From Gammaproteobacteria bacterium (GTDB taxonomy: Bacteria > Pseudomonadota > Gammaproteobacteria > Pseudomonadales > Pseudohongiellaceae): a stretch of 64,000 nucleotides of DNA. A program made the translations under genes and the position numbers. Location: contig PASF01000001.1 in the NCBI GenBank assembly GCA_002711845.1, forward strand, positions 235,484-299,483, in the 5' to 3' direction. Below, in pieces: positions 45,249-53,263 of the stretch. The stretch's first letter is position 1. Every line of letters begins with the position of its first letter. The notes below the pieces were generated by a model. The model saw only the letters and a program-made list of their open reading frames with translations, ran no database searches and had not been told where the DNA came from.

Positions 45249-46682
45249 ATGAAAACCCCGATTTTTATGGGTATACCCCAGCATAGAATGCTCACTGTGT
45301 TTGTTGTTATTGCCATGTTGGCCGTGGCGCTGGTAACAACGCCGGTCGTGGCGCAAAACACCCTGGTGCCGGCGGGTGAAACATCACCCTACCTGGCCAC
45401 GGCTTTCCCCGATCGCATCGTGCTCACCGCCACCGCGGACCCTGCCCGTGCGCAGACGGTCAACTGGCGCACACGTGGGTCGGTCGATCAGGCCTATGCG
45501 CAGATCACCAGAGCGACCGGCTCGCCCGGTCTGCACCTGAACGCAAAAAACATTTCGGGTGAAACCCGGCCGCTGGACGCGCACAATGGTCTGGCGCATC
45601 ACCACCATGTCACGTTTACCGGTCTTGAACCCGATACGCTTTATGCCTATCGGGTTCGCGGTGACAATACCTGGAGTGAGTGGTTTCAGTTTCGTACCGC
45701 CAAAGACGATTTTTCCCCGCACGCCGCCATTTATTTCGGTGATGCACAAAACGCTGTGAAATCTCACTTTTCGCGGGTGATTCGTGAAGCCTACAGCACT
45801 GCGCCGCGTGCTCAGGTCATGGTGCATGCCGGCGACCTGGTCAATGCGGGTGCTGAAGACAACCACGATGACGAGTGGGGCGAATGGTTCGACGCCGGCA
45901 GCTTTATCAACAGCATGCTGGTGAACGTCGCGGTGGCCGGTAACCACGAACATATTCGTGAGCAGAACGGTCCACGCATCCTGATGCCGCAGTGGCCGGC
46001 GCATTTCCGGTTCCCGGCTAACGGACCGGCACCACTGCAAAACACGGTCTATTACATGGACTATCAGGGCGTGCGTTACATCGGTCTGGATTCCCAGCAG
46101 GCGCTGCAGGACGAGGCGCTGCTGAGGCTGCAGGCCGAGTGGCTGCGCGGCGTGCTTGGCAACAATCCCAACCGCTGGACGGTGGTCAGTTATCACCACC
46201 CGATGTTCTCGGTGTCGCTGGGCCGTGACAACCCGCCGCTACGCGAACACTGGCAGCCGGTGTTTGATGAGTTCAATGTCGACCTGGTGCTGCAGGGCCA
46301 TGATCACACCTACGGACGGGGTGAAAATGTGGCAACCGGTGCATCCGGTCAGATGAGTGGCTCGGGGCCGATGTACGTGGTGTCGGTGTCCGGTCCCAAG
46401 ATGTACATGCTGGCTGAACACAACCACGATGCCATGGATCGTGTCGGTGAAGATGTGCAGTTGTTCCAGGTGATGGAGTTCCTGGAAGACCGCATTGTCT
46501 ACCAGGCCCGGACCGCCACCGGCGAGTTGTATGACGCCTTTGATATTGAACGGGCGGACGACGGCAGCAAGCGGATTATCGACCGCCGTCCTGACACGCC
46601 CGTCAGCCTGTGCAGCAACCCCGAAGAACGCACCGGGTCGAGCTGCTGGGGTGGTGGCAGCTTTGTCCGGCCAGACCTGTAA
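45249..46682 (+). CDS. purple acid phosphatase-like metallophosphoesterase, exported
   Basis: A 477-residue protein. After a signal peptide (about residues 1-36) comes a fibronectin-III-like domain (about 50-135; VTFTGLEPDTLYAYRV). The metallophosphoesterase core has FGDAQ, HAGDLVNAG, GNHEH, SYHHPMFS and GHDHTYGR, the ordered metal and phosphate ligands of purple acid phosphatases. The first motif has GDAQ where GDxG is usual. It should hydrolyse phosphomonoesters in the periplasm or at the surface. Operon position behind the receptor suggests it releases phosphate from the imported or captured substrate. Confidence 0.9.
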   Translation: MKTPIFMGIPQHRMLTVFVVIAMLAVALVTTPVVAQNTLVPAGETSPYLATAFPDRIVLTATADPARAQTVNWRTRGSVDQAYAQITRATGSPGLHLNAKNISGETRPLDAHNGLAHHHHVTFTGLEPDTLYAYRVRGDNTWSEWFQFRTAKDDFSPHAAIYFGDAQNAVKSHFSRVIREAYSTAPRAQVMVHAGDLVNAGAEDNHDDEWGEWFDAGSFINSMLVNVAVAGNHEHIREQNGPRILMPQWPAHFRFPANGPAPLQNTVYYMDYQGVRYIGLDSQQALQDEALLRLQAEWLRGVLGNNPNRWTVVSYHHPMFSVSLGRDNPPLREHWQPVFDEFNVDLVLQGHDHTYGRGENVATGASGQMSGSGPMYVVSVSGPKMYMLAEHNHDAMDRVGEDVQLFQVMEFLEDRIVYQARTATGELYDAFDIERADDGSKRIIDRRPDTPVSLCSNPEERTGSSCWGGGSFVRPDL

Positions 46683-46697
46683 AGTGCCAGCGACGTC

Positions 46698-46730
46698 AAA
46701 AAACCGTAGCCCAGAGCTCCGGTTTTTTTT
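46698..46730 (+). terminator. intrinsic terminator after the phosphatase gene
   Basis: AAAAAACCG (46698-46706) pairs with CGGTTTTTT (46720-46728) and is followed by more T. It ends the receptor/phosphatase operon. Confidence 0.82.
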
Positions 46731-46877
46731 GGAGCCAGGTTTGCCTCCCCCTGACCCTCTCCACGACCCTCGCCCGGCCGGCAGCCCCTGATTGCCTCCC
46801 CGGAAGCAATGGCCTATTCTCTTCAAACGCCTCGTCTTCCGACGTGACTGTATCCATTCAGCCAGGAGAATGCCGCC

Positions 46878-48317
46878 ATGCACAAACACATGTTAGCCGC
46901 CGCTCTGTTCAGCGCGGTCCTGACTGCTGAGGCCGTCGCCCAGCAGAGCGATCAATACGATTACTGGGCGCCGCAGCGGGCCATGATTGAACGCGGGCAG
47001 CAGGCGGTGTTCATGTGCAACGGGCTGTTTACCAGCCACCGCACACTGGCGCAGGTATTCGCCCAGGAGCTGGCCTTTCTGCGCAATCCCATCGGAACGG
47101 CCGCGGGTGGCGACTACCATGTCGATCGCGACTCGCGGGCCGTGGAGGTGGGTGCCCCCGGTGATGTGCCGGTCATGCGTGCGGTATTCCGCGAAGGCAT
47201 TGGCTGTATCATTCTGCCCCCGGATCAGACCCTGGCGGATATCGACGCGCTGCCGGAATTGACATTGCCGTTGCCGCCCGGTGATGCCGCGCAGGTTCCC
47301 TGGCCGGATGGGGACCTGATTGAACCGCGGGCACTACCGGACACCATCGACGCCGGTGCCCTGCAGGCTGCGTCCGACTGGGCCTTCAATCGGCCAACGG
47401 CCGAGCAGGACACGCTCAGTCTGTTGGTGGTCTACCAGGGCCAGATCATTCACGAGCGCTACGCCCCCGGCATTGACATGACTACGCGTACACGCACCTG
47501 GTCGACCGCCAAAAGTATTGCCTCCACCTTGATCGGCATGGCAGTCGATGATGGCCTGCTGACGCTGGACGCACCCCTGAACCTGGCCTGGCAACCCGAG
47601 GTGCGCTCGCCCGAGACAGACCCGCGCCGGCACATCACTTTGCGCCATGTGCTGAACATGAGCAGCGGTCTGGAAACCATCGACAACGGGGGTATGGAGT
47701 ATGCAACAGGGTCGGGTCTCTCCTATTGGGCCGGCGCCAGCTCAGTCAGCGGTGCCCTGAGTCGCGGCCTGATCCGTGAGCCCGGTAGCCACTGGGACTA
47801 TGAGAATTATGACACCCTGCTGGGTGTGTATGCCCTCAAACGCGCACTGGGGGGTGAAGACACGTACGCGGAGTTTCCACGCAGGGCATTGCTGGACAAA
47901 ATCGGCATGCGCAACACCCTGGTGAGTACTGATCGCTTTGGTGACTTCGTGCTCAGCAGTCAGGTCTACACCAATGCCCGTGACCTGGCCCGGTTTGGCC
48001 TGCTGTATCTCAACGAGGGCAGGTGGCATGACGAGCGGCTGATATCGGAGGACTGGATTGCGTTTTCCCGCACGCCGGCACCTGCGACCGTGGGCCGTGG
48101 CAGCCAATACGGCGGGCAGTGGTGGCTGGTGCCCGAAGGACGCGATGACATTCCCGCCGATGCCTATTCCACGGCCGGCAACCGCGGTCAGTACACCGTG
48201 GTGGTGCCCTCGCACGACCTGGTCATTGTGCGCCGCGGGCTGGACTATGGCAGACAGGGTTTCAGTCAGTGGGATCTGACGCGTGAGGTGTTGAAGGCGC
48301 TCGATCCGGGTCAGTGA
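46878..48317 (+). CDS. exported beta-lactamase-family serine hydrolase
   Basis: A 479-residue protein with a signal peptide (ending AVAQ at residue 22). The N-terminal 150 residues resemble a domain found ahead of some class C-type hydrolases. The catalytic domain has Ser209-x-x-Lys212 in WSTAKSIAS and a YxN motif in WDYENYDTLLG. A C-terminal strand (NRGQYTVVVP) replaces the KTG motif. It is probably an esterase, amidase or peptidase rather than a true beta-lactamase. AGGAG lies upstream. The 3' end overlaps the convergent DUF2256 gene by 56 bp. Confidence 0.88.
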   Translation: MHKHMLAAALFSAVLTAEAVAQQSDQYDYWAPQRAMIERGQQAVFMCNGLFTSHRTLAQVFAQELAFLRNPIGTAAGGDYHVDRDSRAVEVGAPGDVPVMRAVFREGIGCIILPPDQTLADIDALPELTLPLPPGDAAQVPWPDGDLIEPRALPDTIDAGALQAASDWAFNRPTAEQDTLSLLVVYQGQIIHERYAPGIDMTTRTRTWSTAKSIASTLIGMAVDDGLLTLDAPLNLAWQPEVRSPETDPRRHITLRHVLNMSSGLETIDNGGMEYATGSGLSYWAGASSVSGALSRGLIREPGSHWDYENYDTLLGVYALKRALGGEDTYAEFPRRALLDKIGMRNTLVSTDRFGDFVLSSQVYTNARDLARFGLLYLNEGRWHDERLISEDWIAFSRTPAPATVGRGSQYGGQWWLVPEGRDDIPADAYSTAGNRGQYTVVVPSHDLVIVRRGLDYGRQGFSQWDLTREVLKALDPGQ

Positions 48318-48501
48318 CTTGACGTCTGTTGGCCCGGCATTTGTCCGAACAATACAAAACCTGCGCCCAGTTCTTCGCCCAGGCCTTGCGCCAGGTCATG
48401 TCCCGACCGCAGACCTTGCACGGTTTACTGGGCAAATGTTGCTTGTTGCCCTTCAAGGCGTTCTTCAAGGCGCGAGACTGGAGCGCGCCTGTGTGCCCCA
48501 C
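48262..48501 (-). CDS. DUF2256 zinc-ribbon-like small protein
   Basis: A short basic protein with the DUF2256 core CKVCGRDMTWRKAWAKNW followed by YCSDKCRANRR, four cysteines that probably bind zinc. The family is typically 45-65 residues, so TTG 48456 (64 residues) is the more likely start; GTG 48501 marks the longest frame and overlaps the NTF2-like gene. DUF2256 genes usually accompany Fe-S photolyase/cryptochrome operons; here the gene is 33 kb from that operon. Function unknown. Confidence 0.78.
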   Translation of the reverse strand: MGHTGALQSRALKNALKGNKQHLPSKPCKVCGRDMTWRKAWAKNWAQVLYCSDKCRANRRQVTDPDRAPSTPHASDPTD

Positions 48502-48941
48502 TTGCCACTGGCATCACGCGTCACGATGTACAGTGATTCGTAGGTGCCGATCTGCTCATTGAAGCCATTGAAGCGTTCGAACACTGTGTTGATATGCACC
48601 TTGCCGGGCGAGACCATGACCGGTTCGCGGCTCAGCCAGTGCGAGTGATCCCAGCCGATCGCCTCCAGGTTGGCAAATGTTGCCTGGCGGGCGAACTCTT
48701 CTGCGCTCTGCCACACCGTCACGGTGCCGCTGGCAAAGCGCACATGCGGGTAGTTCAGGGTTGCGGCCCAGGCCTGCATGTCACGTCCGTTAAACGCCAC
48801 CATGAACTCATCCAGCGCCGCCATGGCGCCGGCAACCGCCTGGTCGTGGTCATTCGTGTCAGATGTCTGAGCCAGCGCGGCGCTCGGGCTGAGCCAGAAA
48901 CAGCAGAGCAGGGCGAGCACAGGCAGTTTTGATAGCTTCAT
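48465..48941 (-). CDS. exported NTF2-like (SnoaL/DUF4440-type) protein
   Basis: A 158-residue protein with a signal peptide (about residues 1-24, ending ALAQ). It has a cone-shaped NTF2-like fold pattern: ALDEFMVAFNGRDMQAWAATLNYPHVRFASG and HINTVFERFNGFNEQIGTYESLYIVTRDASGKWGTQARS. Members are small ligand-binding proteins or isomerases. AAGGAG sits before the ATG. The downstream DUF2256 gene overlaps or closely follows it, so the two are probably co-transcribed. Confidence 0.8.
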   Translation of the reverse strand: MKLSKLPVLALLCCFWLSPSAALAQTSDTNDHDQAVAGAMAALDEFMVAFNGRDMQAWAATLNYPHVRFASGTVTVWQSAEEFARQATFANLEAIGWDHSHWLSREPVMVSPGKVHINTVFERFNGFNEQIGTYESLYIVTRDASGKWGTQARSSLAP

Positions 48942-49023
48942 GACGATCTCCTTTTTGTGATGTCAGGCGTTGTCAGTTGAGTGGTAGGATATACTCTGGG
49001 TTTTATGACTGCAGGAGTCAACC

Positions 49024-49827
49024 ATGGCATCTCAACTGGCCGTCATCACCGGCGCCACCAGCGGCATAGGCGCCGCCTACGCTGACGCGTTTGCGCAACG
49101 GGGATACAACCTGCTGCTGACCGGGCGACGAGAGCAAGAGCTCGGTGCGCTGGCGGCGCGCCTGGCGCAGCAGTATTCGATCACGGCCGACCTGCAAATC
49201 GGCGACCTGTCTGACCCGCGAGAGCTGCAGGCTCTGGTCGATACCGTTACCGCATTGCCGGCATTGGATGCCCTGGTCAATAATGCCGGGTATGCCGAGG
49301 ATGGCCGGCTGGGTGAAATTGCCTGGGAAAAACACCGTGCGCTGCTGGATGTTCACGTCACGGCGACCACGCAGCTCAGCCATGCGGCCATGCCGCGCCT
49401 GCTGCAAAGCAAAGGCATTCTGATCAATGTCGCCTCTGTGGCCAGCTGGCTGCCCACCACTCAAAGTGTGCTGTATGGACCCACCAAAGCCTACGTGCGC
49501 AGCTTTACCGAAAGTGTGGGGCTGGCCTATCGTCATGAGGGGTTGCGCGCACTGGCGCTGTGCCCGGGCTTCACGGTCACCGATTTTCACTCGCGCATGG
49601 GCATTGATCCGGACACGTTCTACAAGAACAAAGGTTTTACCCGCGCATGGACCGCTGAACAGGTGGTCAGCCAGTCATTCAGGGACCTGGACAAAGGCCG
49701 TCTGGTGTCGGTGCAGGGCTGGAACTACAAGTTGCTGGTGTTTCTGATCCGCCACCTGCCCACACGCTGGATGCATGCGGCGCTGGCCCGGTCCAGCTCC
49801 ACACGCTTCACAGAACGCAATCCATGA
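49024..49827 (+). CDS. short-chain dehydrogenase/reductase
   Basis: A 267-residue protein. The cofactor motif TGATSGIG is at residues 9-16, with Arg residues after strand 2 (TGRREQE) suggesting NADP(H). The NAG motif is in LVNNAGYAEDGRL, and the active site is Ser in VASVASW with YGPTK. PG follows in LCPGFTVTDFHSRMG. It resembles DltE/SadH-like dehydrogenases. GGAGTCAACC precedes the ATG, and TATACT (48990-48995) may be its -10 box. Its last 20 bases overlap the convergent paraoxonase-like gene. Confidence 0.87.
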   Translation: MASQLAVITGATSGIGAAYADAFAQRGYNLLLTGRREQELGALAARLAQQYSITADLQIGDLSDPRELQALVDTVTALPALDALVNNAGYAEDGRLGEIAWEKHRALLDVHVTATTQLSHAAMPRLLQSKGILINVASVASWLPTTQSVLYGPTKAYVRSFTESVGLAYRHEGLRALALCPGFTVTDFHSRMGIDPDTFYKNKGFTRAWTAEQVVSQSFRDLDKGRLVSVQGWNYKLLVFLIRHLPTRWMHAALARSSSTRFTERNP

Positions 49828-50893
49828 TGTGATCTTCAAAGACCGACCCGATCAGCAGTCGACGGCCGTCCGAGGCGCCGACGCTGGCGCCGGAAATCAG
49901 TTCGCCACTGTCCAGAAACTCGGTAGTGACCTGATAACCGGCACCTGCCTGGCGTATCCGTACCACCTGCGACGGTGAATCGACACTGGCATCAGCCGCA
50001 TGGCGCACAAACGTGAGCAGGCGCGGATGCCCGCCTAGCCAAAGGTCGCCGGTCGCAGGATCGATCTCGATATTGTCGGCGCCAAACCCCACATCGATCG
50101 TTTGCTGTAGCGTCAGTGAGCCACTGGCCGGGTTGCGTTGATAGACATGGACAAGGTTGCGACTGACTTCCGCGACATACAGTTTCGTGCCGTCGGGAGA
50201 CTTATTGATGCCATTGGCATAACTGAGGCCGTCAGTCACTTCCACAAACGCGGCGCCATCAAAATACACCACATTGGCCCAGGGCAGACGCAGGTAGTCT
50301 TCCAGTTGACGCATCAGCCCCGGCCCGGCGCCATGATCGTTGGTGAAATAGAATCGATCATGATCAACGGCCACGACATCATTCGGGCTGATCAGCCATT
50401 CGCTGGCATGGGTCTGGCGATGCACCAGGGCATTGTCCACCACGTCAAACACCTCAATGGTGTGCAGTGCGCCATTATCCCCGCCGTCGGGAGCACCAAA
50501 CAGCGATTCACCGGGATGATTGACCACTAACAGGGTTTCCCGCCCATCGTCGCCCACAAACAGCGAGATGCCGTGTGGACGGAACTGCAGGTCGGCATTC
50601 GGTGTCAGGTTGACCGGTGTGGCGGAAGAAGAGTCCAGGTCGTAGCGAAAAATCGCGCCCGGTGACGGATTCCCGTTGATGACGCCACGCCGGTCATCAC
50701 TGGAGATATAAGCAAAGCGGCCATCAGGATGCAGGGTGATATCTTCGCTGCCGGGCATGCCCGGAACCCGCCGGCATTGGTCGGGGTGTTGATCAACAAG
50801 CGTGCGGAATTCACCGGCATCGTTGGCCAGATACACGACGTAGGCCACCATCAGGGCGCCTATCGCGCCCAGCACAAGCAACAAGCCTCGCAT
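49808..50893 (-). CDS. paraoxonase/arylesterase-like lactonase, membrane-anchored
   Basis: A 361-residue protein with an N-terminal hydrophobic helix (residues 3-24) that anchors or exports it. A six-bladed propeller follows with paraoxonase landmarks: GSEDITLHPDGRFAYISSDD, FRPHGISLF, SPNDVVAVDHDRFYFTNDH, GLSYANGINKSPDGTKLYVAE and GFGADNIEID. These carry the calcium-binding Glu, Asn and Asp residues. Such enzymes hydrolyse lactones and aryl esters. ATG 50893 is chosen for GGGGTG six bases upstream. With the acylase-family gene at 26.7 kb it could degrade acyl-homoserine lactones (inference). Confidence 0.88.
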   Translation of the reverse strand: MRGLLLVLGAIGALMVAYVVYLANDAGEFRTLVDQHPDQCRRVPGMPGSEDITLHPDGRFAYISSDDRRGVINGNPSPGAIFRYDLDSSSATPVNLTPNADLQFRPHGISLFVGDDGRETLLVVNHPGESLFGAPDGGDNGALHTIEVFDVVDNALVHRQTHASEWLISPNDVVAVDHDRFYFTNDHGAGPGLMRQLEDYLRLPWANVVYFDGAAFVEVTDGLSYANGINKSPDGTKLYVAEVSRNLVHVYQRNPASGSLTLQQTIDVGFGADNIEIDPATGDLWLGGHPRLLTFVRHAADASVDSPSQVVRIRQAGAGYQVTTEFLDSGELISGASVGASDGRRLLIGSVFEDHIMDCVL

Positions 50894-51015
50894 TCGATAC
50901 ACCCCGTCTGATGTTGTTGACTGAAGTATCGCAGCGCCGGCTGCGGTTTGCCAATGGCTCTTTGGTTGGAATGTTTATAGACTGTGGACAATAATGAGAT
51001 CGGGAGCCCGACAAG

Positions 51016-52590
51016 ATGCCTAACGTTGACAATCGCAGCCTGACAACTCTCTGCCAGACAACTCTCCGCCTGACAAGACCCAGAGGCCTGCTGTTGCTGC
51101 TCATATTGGCCGTTAATGTGGGCATAGTGCATGCGCAGGCGGCCACTGATGTTCACACCGCCATTCCCGTGGCGCAGGTCAGTGGACCGGTGCCGGTTAG
51201 CGCTGAGTCACACCCCTTTGGCGCCGCGGCGCATACCCTGCAGCCTCAGGATCTGGCGCAGATGGGCTACGTGGAGGAAGAGTATTTCATCAGCGGCCAC
51301 GCCAATGTTTATGACTGGCCCGAGCGCGGCACGTTGACTGTGCGCACCGCCGATGTGCCGTACACCACCCGCGTGCTGGTGCGACGCCCCATTCATGGCG
51401 AACGTTTCAGCGGAAACGTGGTGGTGGAGATGCTCAATCCCTCCAACCTGTTTGACCTCAATATTGGCTGGGCCATGTCGCACACGCAGATGCTGCGCAA
51501 CGGTGATGCCTGGGTGGGTATCACCGCCAAACCCATTGCGGTGGAGACCCTGAAGCAGTTTGATGCCGAGCGCTACGCGGCGCTGTCGTGGGCCAACCCA
51601 CTGGCGGCCAGCGACCCGATGAACTGTGAAGTCAGCCGGGATACCACGCAGGCGACCGAGAACGGACTGATCTGGGACATTCACAGCCAGGTGGCGGCGT
51701 GGCTGCGCAGCGACGAAGCCGACAATCCGTTTCGTTATGACGACGAAGCCAGCGCCGCCGAGATGCTCTACGCCTGGGGTTACTCCCAAACCGGCAGTTT
51801 TTTATACACCTACATCAACGCCATTCATCCCGAAGTGGTCAGGGCCCGAGGTGAATCGCTGTTCGACGGTTACCTGGTGGCGGTGTCCAGCGGCCCGGCC
51901 CCTATTCACCAATGTGCAGAACGTGTGTCCAGAGATGACCCCCGACGCCCCATCGAAAACGCCGGTGTGCCGGTTATTCATGTCATGAGTCAGTCTGATT
52001 ATTTAGCCGGCATTGGCAGTCGGCAGCCGGACAGTGATGCGCCCGGTAACCGTTTCCGGCGCTACGAGATCGCCGGTTCCGGCCATGCCTCGCCCGACGA
52101 GCTGTACTGGGGGCCGAAGCCGGCCGATCTGATTCAGGCCGGTCGCGCGGTACCGCCGCTGGCCTGCAATGAAGGGCCGCGGAGCCGTTTCCCCAACCGC
52201 TTGGCGTTTAATGCCGCGCTGGTGTGGCTGGATCAATGGGCGCGCCATGATATCGCTCCGCCGCGGGCCGACCTGATTCAGGTAGTCGACGGAGAACCCG
52301 TGCTGGATCAACACGGTAATGTTGTCGGTGGGCTTCGCTCACCCTATGTTGATGTGCCGACCAGTACCTGGAACGGAAATTCCACCGGCGAGTCTTTCTG
52401 CCGCATTGCCGGTCATGAAATCCCGTTCAGCCAGGACAAGCTGCGACAGCTCTATCCCAGTCATGACGCTTATGTCAGCGCGGTGGCTGCCAGCGTTAAT
52501 GCGCTGGTCAGGCAGGGTTTCCTGCTGCCGGAAGATGGCGCCGAGGTCATTCGCGAGGCTGAGCGCAGCGATATCATTGCGCGCCGATAA
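51016..52590 (+). CDS. exported alpha/beta hydrolase-domain protein (Abhydrolase_10-like)
   Basis: A 524-residue protein with a signal peptide (about residues 22-42, ending HAQA). The N-terminal part carries VEEEYFISGHANVYDWPERG and YTTRVLVRRPIHGERFSGNVVVEMLNP. The nucleophile elbow is WGYSQTGSFL (Ser), with the His in AGSGHASPDEL. This matches a large family of secreted hydrolases found in marine bacteria with undefined substrates. GGGAG lies nine bases before the ATG. A nucleoside-deaminase gene follows 31 bases later and is probably co-transcribed. Confidence 0.85.
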   Translation: MPNVDNRSLTTLCQTTLRLTRPRGLLLLLILAVNVGIVHAQAATDVHTAIPVAQVSGPVPVSAESHPFGAAAHTLQPQDLAQMGYVEEEYFISGHANVYDWPERGTLTVRTADVPYTTRVLVRRPIHGERFSGNVVVEMLNPSNLFDLNIGWAMSHTQMLRNGDAWVGITAKPIAVETLKQFDAERYAALSWANPLAASDPMNCEVSRDTTQATENGLIWDIHSQVAAWLRSDEADNPFRYDDEASAAEMLYAWGYSQTGSFLYTYINAIHPEVVRARGESLFDGYLVAVSSGPAPIHQCAERVSRDDPRRPIENAGVPVIHVMSQSDYLAGIGSRQPDSDAPGNRFRRYEIAGSGHASPDELYWGPKPADLIQAGRAVPPLACNEGPRSRFPNRLAFNAALVWLDQWARHDIAPPRADLIQVVDGEPVLDQHGNVVGGLRSPYVDVPTSTWNGNSTGESFCRIAGHEIPFSQDKLRQLYPSHDAYVSAVAASVNALVRQGFLLPEDGAEVIREAERSDIIARR

Positions 52591-52621
52591 CAAACCCACC
52601 CGGCTCAGGAGACGCCAGCCA

Positions 52622-53158
52622 GTGAACAACCTTTCTCCCGACACCGACACCGATACCGACACCGATACCGATACCGATACCGATACCGACAAAGCCTTTC
52701 TGCGGCAGGCGATTCGATTGGCTGTGACCTCGGTACACAATGGCGGCGGCCCGTTTGGTGCGGTGATCGTGATCAATGGCGAGGTCGTTGCCAGCGCCGG
52801 TAACCAGGTCACCCTGAACTGTGACCCGACCGCGCATGCCGAGGTAGAGGCCATTCGTATGGCCGCCAGGGCGCTGGGCGATCCGCATTTGCCCGACGCG
52901 ACCCTGTACGCCAGTTGCGAGCCATGCCCCATGTGTCTGGCCGCTGCGCACTGGGCTCATATTCCCCGTATTGTTTTCGCGGCACCGCAAGAGACGGCCA
53001 ATCAGGCCGGCTTTGCCGACGGTAATATTGCCGAGCAGCTGTACGGCCAGACCCATCCGGTCAGGCCGCAGCGGTTGGGATTGTGCCAGATTGACGTCGA
53101 AGATCCGGCAGCACCTTTTACGGCCTGGCACCTGAAACATGACCGCCAGGCATACTGA
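52622..53158 (+). CDS. nucleoside/guanine deaminase-family protein with N-terminal Asp-Thr repeat
   Basis: A 178-residue cytidine-deaminase-fold protein. The zinc site is His72 and Glu74 in TAHAEVEAIRM with Cys102 and Cys105 in PCPMC. GPFGAVIV and CEPCPMCLAAAHWA place it with guanine deaminases and TadA-like enzymes. The N-terminus is unusual: residues 7-23 are (Asp-Thr)8-Asp, encoded by eight hexanucleotide repeats. The start is GTG with AGGAG ten bases upstream. It likely deaminates guanine to xanthine for purine salvage, but the substrate is unproven. Confidence 0.88.
   Translation: MNNLSPDTDTDTDTDTDTDTDTDKAFLRQAIRLAVTSVHNGGGPFGAVIVINGEVVASAGNQVTLNCDPTAHAEVEAIRMAARALGDPHLPDATLYASCEPCPMCLAAAHWAHIPRIVFAAPQETANQAGFADGNIAEQLYGQTHPVRPQRLGLCQIDVEDPAAPFTAWHLKHDRQAY
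52640..52687 (+). repeat. eight GAYACC hexanucleotide repeats inside the deaminase gene
   Basis: GACACC or GATACC repeats eight times without interruption, encoding Asp-Thr units. Because the unit is 6 bp, slippage changes the tail length but never the frame. Confidence 0.92.
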
Positions 53159-53263
53159 AACAGGGTCATTGCTGTCAGTGGCGGACAGTTTTCGGGAGAC
53201 GGCGCGGTTGCGCCTGGCGTCATATGTTTTATGATGTAGAGTACATTTAAGGAGTCAAACGCG

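Noticed and set aside
52640..52687. Hexamer repeats as a CRISPR array or on/off phase-variation switch
   Set aside because: There are no spacers, and 6-bp units cannot shift the reading frame.
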